Assembly (NCBI GenBank): GCA_963722715.1 | Contig: CAVROA010000023.1 | Coordinates: 186,001 to 250,000, forward strand | Source: DASQGA01 sp963722715 | GTDB lineage: Bacteria; Actinomycetota; Thermoleophilia; Gaiellales; Gaiellaceae | Direction of reading: 5' to 3' | Length of the DNA stretch: 64,000 nucleotides | Shown: positions 51,420 through 60,394 of the stretch, piece by piece | Layout of the letters: each line of letters begins with the position of its first letter | Position numbering within the stretch: position 1 is the stretch's first letter | Notes under the pieces: model-generated | What the model was told of the DNA's origin: nothing | The model's database searches: none | What the model saw: the letters and a program-made list of their open reading frames with translations, nothing else | Position numbers and translations under genes: made by a program

Positions 51420-52320
51420 CTAGGGAAGCGGCGGGAGCGGCTGCCAGTCGGGTTGCTTCGCGTCAGAGGAACGAGGCGTCCGAGGGCGCTGAATGGTCCC
51501 GTCCCTCAGCATCGTCCAGATTCGACCACTCAGGTCGGTGTTCTCCCACTGCCGCTGGAACGCGATCTTCCTTCCGTTCGGCGACCAGGCCGGGGCGGAA
51601 TCCGCCTTCTGGTTCCTCGTCAGACGGTGCACCTGGGTGCCATCCGCCTTGATGACATAGATCTCGCTCCTCGCGCCAACTCTGCGTGCGAACGCGAGCC
51701 GCACGCCGCCCGGCGCCCAGTTCGGCGCCGCATCCGAGACAAGGTTGTGGGTGACCTGGCGGAGATCGCTCCCGTCGGGCTTCATCGTGTAGAGCTCGAA
51801 GTCGCCGTCCGAGTTGCTGGAAAACGCGATCCTGCCCTGCTTCGACCAGACCGGCTGGCCGTCGGAGGCGCTGTTCGTCGTCAGCTGGGTGATGACGCCA
51901 GTGCTCGAGGTCGACGACGCAGATCTCGAAGTCGCCGTCGGCATCGCTCGAGAAGACGACCTTGGTGCCGTCGGGAGCCCAGGCGGGCTCCCACTGGACC
52001 CCGGCGCCGAAGGCGACTCTGATTCGGTTGCTGCCGTTGGCTTCCATCGTGAAGACGTCGAAATTCCCGCCGGCGCCGCGTGCATACGCAAACCGCTTCC
52101 CGTCCGCCGACCAGGCCGGGTCGAACTCGTCCGTCGCACTCGACGTGATGTTCCTCTTCACCGTCCCGTCGGAGCGCATCGTGAAGATGTCGTAGTGGAG
52201 CGCGACGTCGGTGCTGCGCGTGTAGGCGATCCTCCCGTTCCGCCCCGGAAACGCCGCCGAAGCTGCGCCGACGACCATGAACGCGATCAGGGCCGCGAGG
52301 ACGAAAGCTCGAGGAAGCAC
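51420..52320 (-). pseudogene. Secreted TolB-like beta-propeller protein with one frameshift
   Basis: The first frame has a signal peptide (A-F-V-L-A-A-L-I-A-F-M-V-V) and WD40-like PD40 repeats (S-D-G-T-V, D-P-A-W-S-A-D-G-K, E-P-A-W-A-P-D-G-T-K). After a +1 shift at about 51903 the repeats continue (G-V-I-T-Q-L-T, A-P-N-W-A-P-G-G, A-P-A-W-S-P-N-G-R-K) to the end. About 299 residues in total. GTG 52320 follows TAGATT by exactly 6 bases. A periplasmic-like binding role is likely; broken as sequenced. Confidence 0.75.
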
Positions 52321-52329
52321 GCCGTCAAT

Positions 52330-53835
52330 CTAGTCGGCGTCCCGACTCGATTCAACCCTGGAGGAGAGCGCCGGCGAGAGGGCTCCAACGAGATCTCGGG
52401 CGAGCATGCCTGCGGTTCCCTCGCGCTGCGCAGCCAGGCCGGCCGCGACCCCACCGGTGGCAACCGCGGCCGCAGCAGCCTCGGTCGGCTTCATCCCCTT
52501 GGCCAGAAACGCTGCCACGATGCCCGTGAGGACGTCTCCGGTGCCGGCCGTCGCCAGGCCCGGATTCCCGAGGTCGCAGACGAGGACGCCCCGGCCAGGC
52601 GCGGCGACGAGCGCATCGGCGCCCTTCAGGAGCACGGTCGCACCGACATCGTCCGCGCCGCCCTGGACAGCGTCCAGGCGGTGTGCGGACACCCAGTCCG
52701 ACGTCCGGCCGAGGAGGCGTCCCAGCTCGCCCGCATGCGGCGTCAGCACCGTCCCCGCGTCTCGTGAGAAAACCCACTCCAGGTGCCCGGCCAGTGCCCA
52801 GAGCCCGTCTGCGTCGAGCACGACGGGCACGTCCAGCCGGTCGAGCAGGATCCGGACGAGCTCCCGCGTGCCGTCGCTCCGCCCCAGGCCGGGGCCGATC
52901 GCGACCGCACCCGCACGCTTGGACGCCTCGATGATGGTGTCCGCAGCCTCGGCGGTCATCCGGCCTTCGCTGTCGGCGGGGCAGGGGCGGGACATCGCCT
53001 CCAGGAGTCTCACCTCGAACACGAGGTTGCTGGGCGCGGGCACGCAGACGGTGACGATCCCGGCTCCTGCCCGCATCGTGGCCTCGGCGGTCAAGGAAGG
53101 CGCCCCTGTGTAACCAGTCGAGCCGCCGACGACGAGGACCGACCCGGCGGTGTACTTGTTGTCGGTCGGCTTCCGGCGGGGAACGACGTCCAGGACTGCC
53201 TCCGTAACGCGCGCGTGCCGGGTGTCGCCCAGGGTAAGGCCGATGTCCGCCACCTCGACCTCACCGGCGCGGAACCGCCCAGGAGCGACCGCAAGCCCCA
53301 CTTTCAGCGCATGGAACGTGACCGTGGCGTCAGCCTCCACCGCGGGACCGCCCACCTCGCCGGTCGAGGCGTCGACGCCGGACGGAACGTCCAGCGAGAG
53401 AACCGGGGCTTCGAGCGAGTTGATCTCCTCGATGTGGCGCGCAGCGTCCGCCCGTGGGGAGCCGCGAAAGCCCGTCCCGAAGAGGGCGTCGACGACAACG
53501 TCGGCGCTCCTCCCGGTCTCAGCGAACCGGATCCCGAGCTCTTTGACGCGCGCCAGGTTCGCCGCAGCATCTCCCGCCACCTTCTCCTCGGCCCCCGCGA
53601 GAACGACCTCGACCGCGCGCCCGGCCTCGTGGAGGATCCGGGCGACGACGAACCCGTCGCCACCGTTCGCGCCCGTCCCGCACCAGACCGTGAAGCGCTC
53701 CGCGTCGGCGAACCGCCTCAGCGCCGCCGCAGCGGCGGCAGCTCCGGCCCGTTCCATCAGCTCGAGCGTCGTGCCCTCGAATGCCTCCTCGGCCGCACGC
53801 ATCTCGGCGGCCGTGTAAAGCGGCTCAGTCCACAT
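52330..53835 (-). CDS. nnr: Bifunctional NAD(P)H-hydrate epimerase / ADP-dependent dehydratase
   Basis: A 501-residue fusion. The N-terminal YjeF_N epimerase has G-A-N-G-G-D-G-F-V-V-A-R and D-V-P-S-G-V-D-A-S-T-G. The C-terminal dehydratase has K-Y-T-A-G-S-V-L-V-V-G-G-S, G-P-G-L-G-R-S, L-T-P-H-A-G-E and the A-G-T-G-D-V-L-T-G motif. It repairs hydrated NADH and NADPH. ATG 53835 is inside the end of acpS, so the two genes overlap. Confidence 0.95.
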   Translation of the reverse strand: MWTEPLYTAAEMRAAEEAFEGTTLELMERAGAAAAAAALRRFADAERFTVWCGTGANGGDGFVVARILHEAGRAVEVVLAGAEEKVAGDAAANLARVKELGIRFAETGRSADVVVDALFGTGFRGSPRADAARHIEEINSLEAPVLSLDVPSGVDASTGEVGGPAVEADATVTFHALKVGLAVAPGRFRAGEVEVADIGLTLGDTRHARVTEAVLDVVPRRKPTDNKYTAGSVLVVGGSTGYTGAPSLTAEATMRAGAGIVTVCVPAPSNLVFEVRLLEAMSRPCPADSEGRMTAEAADTIIEASKRAGAVAIGPGLGRSDGTRELVRILLDRLDVPVVLDADGLWALAGHLEWVFSRDAGTVLTPHAGELGRLLGRTSDWVSAHRLDAVQGGADDVGATVLLKGADALVAAPGRGVLVCDLGNPGLATAGTGDVLTGIVAAFLAKGMKPTEAAAAAVATGGVAAGLAAQREGTAGMLARDLVGALSPALSSRVESSRDAD

Positions 53836-54187
53836 CGCCCACGACGCAGATCGCTGCAGCAAGGTCCCTCGAGTGGGTCATGGAGAGGTCGATCTCGCCC
53901 GCTCGCACGCGTTCGGCCCAGCCCTGCGTCCAGCCCGAGAGGCGGACACCAGGCTTGGGCCGGCCCGCGATCTCGATCTCACGCCACGTAAAACGGACGC
54001 CGCAGCCGAGCGCCTTTCCGACCGCCTCCTTGCCGGCGAACCGGGCCGCGTAGTGCTGGGCAGGGTTCGGCCGCGAGTCGCAGTAACGGCGCTCCTCCTC
54101 CGTGAAGACCCGCTCGCGGAAAGCCTCATAGCGGGCGAGCGAGCGCTCGACGCGGGCGATCTCGATCAGGTCGATGCCGATCCTCAT
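53825..54187 (-). CDS. acpS: Holo-[acyl-carrier-protein] synthase
   Basis: A 120-residue 4'-phosphopantetheinyl transferase with G-I-D-L-I-E-I-A-R-V and R-F-A-G-K-E-A-V-G-K-A-L-G. These carry the conserved Mg-binding Asp and Glu and the CoA-binding Lys. It activates ACP. Its ATG overlaps the upstream HAD gene (ATGA). Confidence 0.95.
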   Translation of the reverse strand: MRIGIDLIEIARVERSLARYEAFRERVFTEEERRYCDSRPNPAQHYAARFAGKEAVGKALGCGVRFTWREIEIAGRPKPGVRLSGWTQGWAERVRAGEIDLSMTHSRDLAAAICVVGDVD

Positions 54188-54963
54188 GCGGCCTCCGCGA
54201 GCCAGGCCGGAAGGTCGGCGATCGAGTCGAGAACGGCGTCCGGCTTGTGCTCTGAAGCCGCGAGCGAGTCCTCCCGGAACTTCCCGGTCCGGACGAGCAC
54301 CGCACGCATGGCGAGAGCTTTGGCGCCGCCGATGTCCGCTTCGATGTCGTCACCGACCATGACCGCATCTCCGGGTTTCACGCCCAACTCGCCGAGGGCG
54401 GCTTCGAAATAGGCCCGCGTCGGCTTCCCCACCACCTCGGCCTCGACGCCCGCCGAGTATTCGAGACCCGCGACGAATGCGCCCGCGTCAAGGAGAGGCC
54501 CCCGGGAGGTCTGCCACCAGCGGTTCCGGTGCAGGCAAACGAGGCGGGCACCGTTTTCGAGCTCGGCGAACGCCCGGCTCAGATTCGAGTACGAGAAGAC
54601 GCGTTCTGTCTCCTCGGTCTCGTCGGCGCCACCGAGCAGCACGGCGTCTGCGTCCGAGTCGACGAGCGTGGTGTTCAGCTCCAGGTCGGAACGGATCGCG
54701 GCCATGACCAGGGCCAGGACCCGCTGCCCGGCCAGCAGCTTGCCCGCGGCGAGCGGGGTCGTCTCGATCTCGTCCTCCTCGATCGGGACTCCGATCGCGC
54801 GGAGCTCCTCCGCCAGGCGCGCCCGAGCTCTTGTCGTGTTGTTCGTGACGAAGCGCAGGACATGACCATCGGCCCGCAGGCGCTCGGTGCCCTCGGCTGC
54901 GCCGGGAATCGGCTCGCCGGAGACGTGCAGGACACCGTCGATGTCGACGAGAATGGCCGCCAT
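54184..54963 (-). CDS. HAD-IIA family hydrolase (NagD-like)
   Basis: A 259-residue HAD phosphatase: L-V-D-I-D-G-V-L at the start (nucleophile and general acid), V-T-N-N-T-T for motif II, a C2 cap, G-K-P for the Lys motif and M-V-G-D-D-I-E-A-D for the last acidic pair. The substrate is probably a sugar or nucleotide phosphate. It is divergent from the GGQ-domain gene, both starting near a shared promoter region. Confidence 0.9.
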   Translation of the reverse strand: MAAILVDIDGVLHVSGEPIPGAAEGTERLRADGHVLRFVTNNTTRARARLAEELRAIGVPIEEDEIETTPLAAGKLLAGQRVLALVMAAIRSDLELNTTLVDSDADAVLLGGADETEETERVFSYSNLSRAFAELENGARLVCLHRNRWWQTSRGPLLDAGAFVAGLEYSAGVEAEVVGKPTRAYFEAALGELGVKPGDAVMVGDDIEADIGGAKALAMRAVLVRTGKFREDSLAASEHKPDAVLDSIADLPAWLAEAA

Positions 54964-54982
54964 CGCAGGCGAGTCTATTCAG

Positions 54983-55375
54983 GTGACGCCACGGCTTGAG
55001 ATCCCGCTCGCGGAGGTCGAGCTTCGCACCTCCCGCTCGAGCGGGCCCGGTGGCCAGCACGCACAGAAGACCGAGACGCGTGTGGAAGCCCTCTTCGACG
55101 TGGAGGCCTCCCAGACCCTCACCCCGGCCCAGAAGCTTCGACTCCGCGGCAAGCGGGGACCGGTTGTCCGCGCGGTCGCCCAGGACGAGCGCAGCCAGTG
55201 GCGAAACCGCGAGCTGGCGCTCGGCCGGCTGGCGGACGCGATTCGAGAGGGTCTCAGGGTCGAGCGCAAGCGCCGCCCCACCCGGCCGGGCAAAGCTGCC
55301 CGGGAGCGGCGCCTGGAGGAGAAGCGGCAGCAGGCCTCGCGGAAGCGGTTGCGCCGGCCGCCCAAAGACGAATAG
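54983..55375 (+). CDS. Peptidyl-tRNA hydrolase domain (ArfB/YaeJ-like) protein
   Basis: A 130-residue protein with the release-factor motif S-S-G-P-G-G-Q-H-A-Q-K-T-E-T-R-V and a long basic C-terminal tail (K-R-R-P-T-R-P-G-K-A-A-R-E-R-R). GGQ triggers hydrolysis of peptidyl-tRNA, and the basic tail enters the mRNA channel, as in ArfB, which rescues stalled ribosomes. The stop lies 3 bp from the convergent small gene. Confidence 0.93.
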   Translation: MTPRLEIPLAEVELRTSRSSGPGGQHAQKTETRVEALFDVEASQTLTPAQKLRLRGKRGPVVRAVAQDERSQWRNRELALGRLADAIREGLRVERKRRPTRPGKAARERRLEEKRQQASRKRLRRPPKDE

Positions 55376-55378
55376 GGC

Positions 55379-55630
55379 CTAGCTGCCTTCCCTGACCTCG
55401 TAGATCTCGTCTGGAACGAGACCGTGTGCTTCGCGATGCACGGTGACCGCAGCGTCGGCGTTCGGCGCCTCGACGAGGCAAAAGATCTTTCCCTGCTTCT
55501 CGTCCACCCAGTACTGCTTGAAGTCCACGCCGTGTTCGTGCTGGTGCTCGAGGTCCTTCGCGTGTGCCCCGGCGACATCGTCGGCCGAGACCCCTCCGTC
55601 CATCGTGTGCACATCCATGTAAAGCGGCAA
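55379..55630 (-). CDS. DUF4242-family small protein (nickel-binding SCO4226-like)
   Basis: An 83-residue protein from TTG 55630 with GGGAGG upstream. It has P-L-Y-M-D-V-H-T, H-A-K-D-L-E-H-Q-H-E-H-G-V, G-K-I-F-C-L-V-E-A-P and H-R-E-A-H-G. The His-rich segment is characteristic of DUF4242/SCO4226, a homotetrameric Ni-binding ferredoxin-like fold. Physiological role unknown. Confidence 0.85.
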   Translation of the reverse strand: MPLYMDVHTMDGGVSADDVAGAHAKDLEHQHEHGVDFKQYWVDEKQGKIFCLVEAPNADAAVTVHREAHGLVPDEIYEVREGS

Positions 55631-55693
55631 GCGAGCCTCCCTCGTTCGGACGGCACGATCCTAGGACGGATGACGCCCCGAGGGCAAGCTTCG

Positions 55694-57517
55694 CTACTCG
55701 ACGGTGACGGTCTTCGCGAGGTTCCGCGGCTGATCGACGTTCATCCCGCGGATGCGGGCGATCCGGTATGCGAGCAGCTGGAGCGGGATCACGGCCAGCG
55801 CGGCCTGCAGGAACGGGTGGGAGCGTGGCACGTAGATGACGTCGTCGGCGTGGTGCTGGATGTCCTCGTTCCCGTCGGTGGCGATCGCGATCACCTGCGC
55901 TCCCCGCGCCCGCACCTCCTGGATGTTCGAGACGACCTTGTCGTAGACGTGGGAGTCGGTGGCGATGCAGACGACCGGCGTCGAGGCGTCCAGAAGCGCG
56001 ATCGGACCGTGCTTCATCTCGCCTGCCGAGTACGCCTCCGTCGGGATGTACGAGATCTCCTTCAGCTTCAGCGCCCCCTCGAGGGCCACCGGCAAGCCGA
56101 TGTGGCGACCGAGGTAGAGGAAGAAGGGCTTCTCGTGGTGACGTTGCGCGATCTCCTCGATCGGATGGTCGGCGTTCAGGTAGGCGCGCATCTTGTCCGG
56201 CAACGCACAGACCTCCTCGACGAGGCCGGCGATCTCGTCGTCGGGAAGCGTGCGCCGGACCTGGGCGAGCTTCAACGCCACCAGGAACATGACCGCCAGC
56301 TGGGCCGTGAACGTCTTCGAGGCGGCGACGCCCATCTCCAAGCCCGCCCTCGTGAAAAGAACCTTCTCGACCTCGCGGGTGATCTGAGTCCCCTGGAGGT
56401 TCGTGACGGCAACGGTCCGCGCGCCCGACTCGCGGGCACGGGCCATGGCGGCGATCGTGTCCGCGGTCTCGCCTGACTGGGAGATGCCGATCACGAGCGT
56501 GTCCTTGGTCAGGACCGGGTGCCGGTAGCGCCACTCGCTCGCAATGTCAGGCTCGCACGGGAGTCGAGCCCATTCCTCGATCACGTAGCGTCCGACCACG
56601 CCTGCGTGGTAGGCGGTGCCGCAGGCGAGCACGACGACACGGCGGAGGTTCTGGAGCTCGAGGTCGGTGAGCGCTAAGTCGAGCTCGAGCGAACCGTTCG
56701 GCAGATACTCCTCGATCGTTCGCTCCACGGCGCAGGGCTGCTCGTAGATCTCCTTCAACATGAAGCTCTCGTAGCCCTGTTTCTCCACCGATTCGTCGTC
56801 CCAGTCGACCAGGAGCTCGTCGCGCAGGCGAATCCCCTCGTCGGCGGAGAAGAAGGTGGCGCCCTCGGGCGTGATTGCGACGACCTCTCCGTCCTCGATC
56901 AGCTGCACGCGGTGCGTCTCGCGCTGGAAGGCTGCGATCGACGACGCGAGGAAGGTCTCGCCGTCGGAGAGACCGACCACCAGCGGGCACTGGAGCCTCG
57001 CGCCGACGAGCAAGCCGGGATGCGCGCTGTGGATGACGACGAAGGCAAAGTGACCTTCCAGGTCGGCGTAAGCGGCGCGCACAGCCTCGACGAGGTCACC
57101 CTGGTAGTGACGCTCGACGAGGTGCGCGACGACCTCGGCGTCGGTCTCCGACGTGAACGTGTGGTCGTCGGCGAGCAGTGACTCGCGAAGCTCGACGAAG
57201 TTCTCGACGATCCCATTCAGGACGAGCGCGAGCTCGCCCGGCACGCAGCCCTCGAGCGGGTGTGCGTTCTCCTCGGAGACCCGGCCGTGCGTCGCCCAGC
57301 GGGTGTGGCCGACGCCGGTCGTCGACACCGAGCCGTTCGGCCCGGCGGCCGCCTTCAGCTGGTCGAGATTGCCGACCGCCCGAACGAAGTCGAGGCCTTC
57401 GTCCTCGATGAGGCAGAGCCCGGCGGAGTCATAGCCTCGATACTCGAGCCGCTCCAGGCCGCTGAGCAGGAGCTCCTTGGCGGCTCTCGAGCCTACGTAT
57501 CCGATGATTCCGCACAC
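55694..57517 (-). CDS. glmS: Glutamine-fructose-6-phosphate aminotransferase
   Basis: A 607-residue GlmS. Met1 is followed by the N-terminal nucleophile C2 (C-G-I-I-G-Y-V-G), R-L-E-Y-R-G-Y-D-S-A-G, T-R-W-A-T-H-G in the glutaminase, then two SIS domains (C-G-T-A-Y-H, S-Q-S-G-E-T-A-D-T) and the C-terminal R-N-L-A-K-T-V-T-V-E. It makes glucosamine-6-P for peptidoglycan. No glmS ribozyme is visible in the short upstream region. It follows glmM on the same strand. Confidence 0.97.
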   Translation of the reverse strand: MCGIIGYVGSRAAKELLLSGLERLEYRGYDSAGLCLIEDEGLDFVRAVGNLDQLKAAAGPNGSVSTTGVGHTRWATHGRVSEENAHPLEGCVPGELALVLNGIVENFVELRESLLADDHTFTSETDAEVVAHLVERHYQGDLVEAVRAAYADLEGHFAFVVIHSAHPGLLVGARLQCPLVVGLSDGETFLASSIAAFQRETHRVQLIEDGEVVAITPEGATFFSADEGIRLRDELLVDWDDESVEKQGYESFMLKEIYEQPCAVERTIEEYLPNGSLELDLALTDLELQNLRRVVVLACGTAYHAGVVGRYVIEEWARLPCEPDIASEWRYRHPVLTKDTLVIGISQSGETADTIAAMARARESGARTVAVTNLQGTQITREVEKVLFTRAGLEMGVAASKTFTAQLAVMFLVALKLAQVRRTLPDDEIAGLVEEVCALPDKMRAYLNADHPIEEIAQRHHEKPFFLYLGRHIGLPVALEGALKLKEISYIPTEAYSAGEMKHGPIALLDASTPVVCIATDSHVYDKVVSNIQEVRARGAQVIAIATDGNEDIQHHADDVIYVPRSHPFLQAALAVIPLQLLAYRIARIRGMNVDQPRNLAKTVTVE

Positions 57518-57606
57518 TGAAGCCGCCTCCCTTCCCCGTCGTCGGGTTGTTCCGTTGGTACCGCTTTTTCCCCTGCAAATACCGCCTGAAAACTGGAGCC
57601 CGGCGG

Positions 57607-58869
57607 TCAGCCGAGCTCCTGATTTACGAGGGCCGCGATGGTATCACAGAGCTTTTCCGCGTCGGACTCGTTTTCCGCCTCCACGAGCACGCGGACGACC
57701 GGCTCGGTTCCCGAGGGCCGGACGAGGACCCGGCCATGGTTGAGATCTGCATTCGCCCGCCTCACCGCTTCCTGCAGGGCCGGCGAGAGCTCCTTCCGGG
57801 TCACCCTGACGTCACGCTTTGCCTGGGGAAAGCGAACCAGCGGCGCCACGAGCTCGGCCAGAGGCCGGCCGCTCTCGGCGACTGCGCGCGACAGGAGGAT
57901 TGCGGCCACGAGGCCGTCGCCCGCCACGTGCCCGTCCAGGTAGAGCACGTGGCCCGACTGCTCGCCTCCGAGGACGCCGCCCTCGGCGTGGAGGGCCTCG
58001 AGGACGTAGCGGTCGCCGACTTCTGTTGTGACCACCCTGATTCCGTGTTCCGACATGAGCCGGTGAAAGCCGAGGTTCGTCATCGAGGTCACCGCCACAA
58101 GTTCCACGCCGAGGCTGAGCGCGAGCACCGCGAGCACTCCGTCTCCGTCGACGACGTTTCCCACCGCGTCGACCGCCAGCACCCGATCGCCGTCGCCGTC
58201 GAAGGCAATCCCCAGGTCGAAAGCACCCGCCCGGACCGTGCTCGAGAGCAAACGGAGGTCCGTCGCTCCGCAACCGGCGTTGATGTTCGTTCCATCGGGG
58301 GCCGCCGCGATCGTCGTCACGTCCGCCCCCAGCCGCTCCAGAGCTCGTGGGGCAACCTCGTACATGGCGCCGTTCGCGCAGTCGACACAGAGTCGAAGCC
58401 CGTCGAGCCGCGCACCGAAGCGCTCGCAGACGAGATCGACGTATTGCCCGCCTAGACCCTCTGCCTCGCGGGTCACCCCGCCGTTCCGCGGGTCTGCCGT
58501 CAGCAGTGCCTCGATCGCCTCCTCGTCGGCGTCGCCGAGCTTCGAGCCATCAGGGCCGAAGAACTTGACGCCGTTGTACTCGGCCGGGTTGTGGGATGCG
58601 GAGACGACCGCGCCGCAGCTCTCCGCGAGCAGGGCGACCGCAGGCGTCGGGAGGATGCCGCCGAGAGTCGAATCCGAGCCGCCGGCCGCGAGCCCTCGCG
58701 CCAGAGCACTCTCGAGCGCGGGCCCGGAACCTCGCGTGTCGCGGCCGATCAGCACCGGCTTTCCCTCCGTCCACCGGGCGAAGGCGAGACCGAGTCGCTC
58801 GACGAGATCCTCGGACAGATCTTCGCCGAAGACCCCGCGAACACCGTCCGTTCCGAAATAGCTGCGCAC
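57607..58869 (-). CDS. glmM: Phosphoglucosamine mutase
   Basis: A 420-residue protein beginning V(M)-R-S-Y-F-G-T-D-G-V-R-G. The phosphoserine S92 is in S-A-S-H-N-P, the metal site is D-G-D-G-D-R, and the sugar loop is G-G-E-Q-S-G-H. It interconverts glucosamine-6-P and -1-P. GTG 58869 is chosen because G-T-D-G-V-R-G must be near the N-terminus. It lies next to glmS and after rplM-rpsI, a common actinobacterial order. Confidence 0.96.
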   Translation of the reverse strand: MRSYFGTDGVRGVFGEDLSEDLVERLGLAFARWTEGKPVLIGRDTRGSGPALESALARGLAAGGSDSTLGGILPTPAVALLAESCGAVVSASHNPAEYNGVKFFGPDGSKLGDADEEAIEALLTADPRNGGVTREAEGLGGQYVDLVCERFGARLDGLRLCVDCANGAMYEVAPRALERLGADVTTIAAAPDGTNINAGCGATDLRLLSSTVRAGAFDLGIAFDGDGDRVLAVDAVGNVVDGDGVLAVLALSLGVELVAVTSMTNLGFHRLMSEHGIRVVTTEVGDRYVLEALHAEGGVLGGEQSGHVLYLDGHVAGDGLVAAILLSRAVAESGRPLAELVAPLVRFPQAKRDVRVTRKELSPALQEAVRRANADLNHGRVLVRPSGTEPVVRVLVEAENESDAEKLCDTIAALVNQELG

Positions 58870-58889
58870 GACCGCGGAACGGTAGCCGT

Positions 58890-59546
58890 GTGGAAGACTT
58901 CCGTGCCGTGGACGCGAAGCCATTCGAAACCGCCCATCTCTCCGAGCTGGATGCCATCCCGGTCTCGGGCACCCTCATGTGGAGGCCGATCCGCCGGCGA
59001 TTCGACATCGGCGCCTTCGGAGTCAACGCCTACACGGCGGAGAACACCGGGGACGAGCTGGTCGAGGACCACGATGAGCTCGGGAGCGGCGGGGGTGAGC
59101 ACGAGGAGCTCTACTTCGTAGCCGCGGGACACGCGACGTTCTCGGTCGGCGGCGAGGAGGTGGACGCCCCCGAGGGCACACTGGTCTTCATCCGCGACGC
59201 TGCCGTGAGGCGCCACGCCGTCGCGAAGGAGCCGAAGTCCACCGTCCTGGCGATCGGGGGCCCGCGGGATGAGGCCTTCCACCCTTCCGCCTGGGAGCTC
59301 TGGTTCGCCGCCGGACCGCATGTCGAGGCGGGCGAGTACGACAAGGCTGCCCAGATGCTGGCGGACGGTATGGCCGACCATCCGGACAACCCGAGTCTGC
59401 TCTACAACCTCGGTTGCTTCGAGGCGCTCGCCGGCGACCACAACGCGGCCGTCGCGCACGTCCAGCGCGCGTTCGAGCTGAACCCGGAGCTACGCGAACA
59501 GGCCGCGATCGACTCCGACCTGGACTCGATCCGGGAGCGGCTCTAG
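58890..59546 (+). CDS. Cupin plus TPR-like domain protein
   Basis: A 218-residue protein. The cupin half (about 30-140) has E-H-E-E-L-Y-F-V-A-A-G-H-A-T and the second strand motif with R-R-H-A-V. The C-terminal 70 residues (Y-D-K-A-A-Q-M-L-A-D-G, N-P-S-L-L-Y-N-L-G-C-F-E) form two TPR-like repeats. The combination suggests a sensor or adapter. GTG 58890 is the best start. The stop overlaps that of rpsI in CTAG. Confidence 0.75.
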   Translation: MEDFRAVDAKPFETAHLSELDAIPVSGTLMWRPIRRRFDIGAFGVNAYTAENTGDELVEDHDELGSGGGEHEELYFVAAGHATFSVGGEEVDAPEGTLVFIRDAAVRRHAVAKEPKSTVLAIGGPRDEAFHPSAWELWFAAGPHVEAGEYDKAAQMLADGMADHPDNPSLLYNLGCFEALAGDHNAAVAHVQRAFELNPELREQAAIDSDLDSIRERL

Positions 59547-59938
59547 CGCTTCGAGAACTGCGGGCGCTTGCGGGCTTTGCGGAGCCCGGCCTTCTTGCGC
59601 TCGACGATGCGAGCGTCGCGCGTCAGGAACCCCTCGCGCTTCAGGACGGTGCGAAGCTCGGGGTCGGCCTCGATGAGTGCGCGGGCGATCCCGTGCCGGA
59701 GTGCACCGGCCTGTCCCGCCGGCCCGCCCCCGTGGAGTCGCGCTCTGATGTCGAACGTGCCTTCGACACCGGCGGTGCGGAGCGGCATCGTGGCCACGGT
59801 GCGTAGCACCTGGCGGGGAAAGTACTCCTCGAGGGTGCGGCCGTTGATCCACGTTTGGCCGTCGCCCGGACGAAGAATCACTCGGGCGACCGAGGTCTTG
59901 CGCTTCCCAGTGCCCTGATACTGCGCGAGCTGGCTCAC
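59543..59938 (-). CDS. rpsI: 30S ribosomal protein S9
   Basis: A 131-residue S9: Y-Q-G-T-G-K-R-K-T-S-V-A-R-V, G-G-G-P-A-G-Q-A-G-A-L-R-H-G-I-A-R-A-L and the basic end K-A-R-K-R-P-Q-F-S-K-R that reaches the P site. Its ATG overlaps the rplM stop. Confidence 0.98.
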   Translation of the reverse strand: MSQLAQYQGTGKRKTSVARVILRPGDGQTWINGRTLEEYFPRQVLRTVATMPLRTAGVEGTFDIRARLHGGGPAGQAGALRHGIARALIEADPELRTVLKREGFLTRDARIVERKKAGLRKARKRPQFSKR

Positions 59939-60366
59939 GACTCGGGCAAGGGTTGTGGGTCCTGCGCCTCGTGCGGATGGTCGGGCCCCGCGTAGACCTT
60001 GAGCTTGGTGATCTGTCGGTTCGCGAGGCGGTTGCGCGGGAGCATGCCTTTCACAGCCTTGCGGATGACCTCCGTGGGCCGCCGGTCGAGCTGCTCTGCG
60101 AGCGTCCGCGAGCGGAGGCCGCCCGGATACCCGGAGTGACGGTAGTAGCGCTTCTGCTGGAGCTTGTTGCCGGTCACGGAGATCTTCTCCGCGTTCACGA
60201 CGACGACGAAGTCCCCGGTGTCGACATGTGGGGTGAACTCGGGCTTCCGCTTGCCGCGAAGCGTGTCGGCAATGCGGGTCGCCAGCCTGCCCAGGGTCTC
60301 GCCCTCGGCGTCCACGACGTACCAGCGTCGCTCGATCTCATGCGCTTTCGCGTTCCAGGTCTTCAT
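59935..60366 (-). CDS. rplM: 50S ribosomal protein L13
   Basis: A 143-residue L13: W-Y-V-V-D-A-E-G-E-T-L-G-R-L-A, V-V-V-N-A-E-K-I, K-R-Y-Y-R-H-S-G-Y-P-G-G and V-K-G-M-L-P-R-N-R-L. ATG 60366 lies only 5 bases after the T tract of a terminator-like hairpin and has no visible ribosome site, which suggests control of this operon at its leader. Confidence 0.98.
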   Translation of the reverse strand: MKTWNAKAHEIERRWYVVDAEGETLGRLATRIADTLRGKRKPEFTPHVDTGDFVVVVNAEKISVTGNKLQQKRYYRHSGYPGGLRSRTLAEQLDRRPTEVIRKAVKGMLPRNRLANRQITKLKVYAGPDHPHEAQDPQPLPES

Positions 60367-60371
60367 CGCAG

Positions 60372-60394
60372 AAAAGGGCGGACGCGGGTCCGCC
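60372..60394 (-). terminator. Terminator/attenuator just before rplM
   Basis: Minus strand GGCGGAC, loop CCGC, GTCCGCC, then TTTT. It abuts the MFS stop and ends 5 bases before the rplM ATG, so it can both end the MFS transcript and regulate rplM-rpsI. Confidence 0.8.

Noticed and set aside
57518..57606. glmS ribozyme upstream of glmS
   Set aside because: The leader is too short (under 90 bases before glmM's end) and lacks the ribozyme's conserved core.
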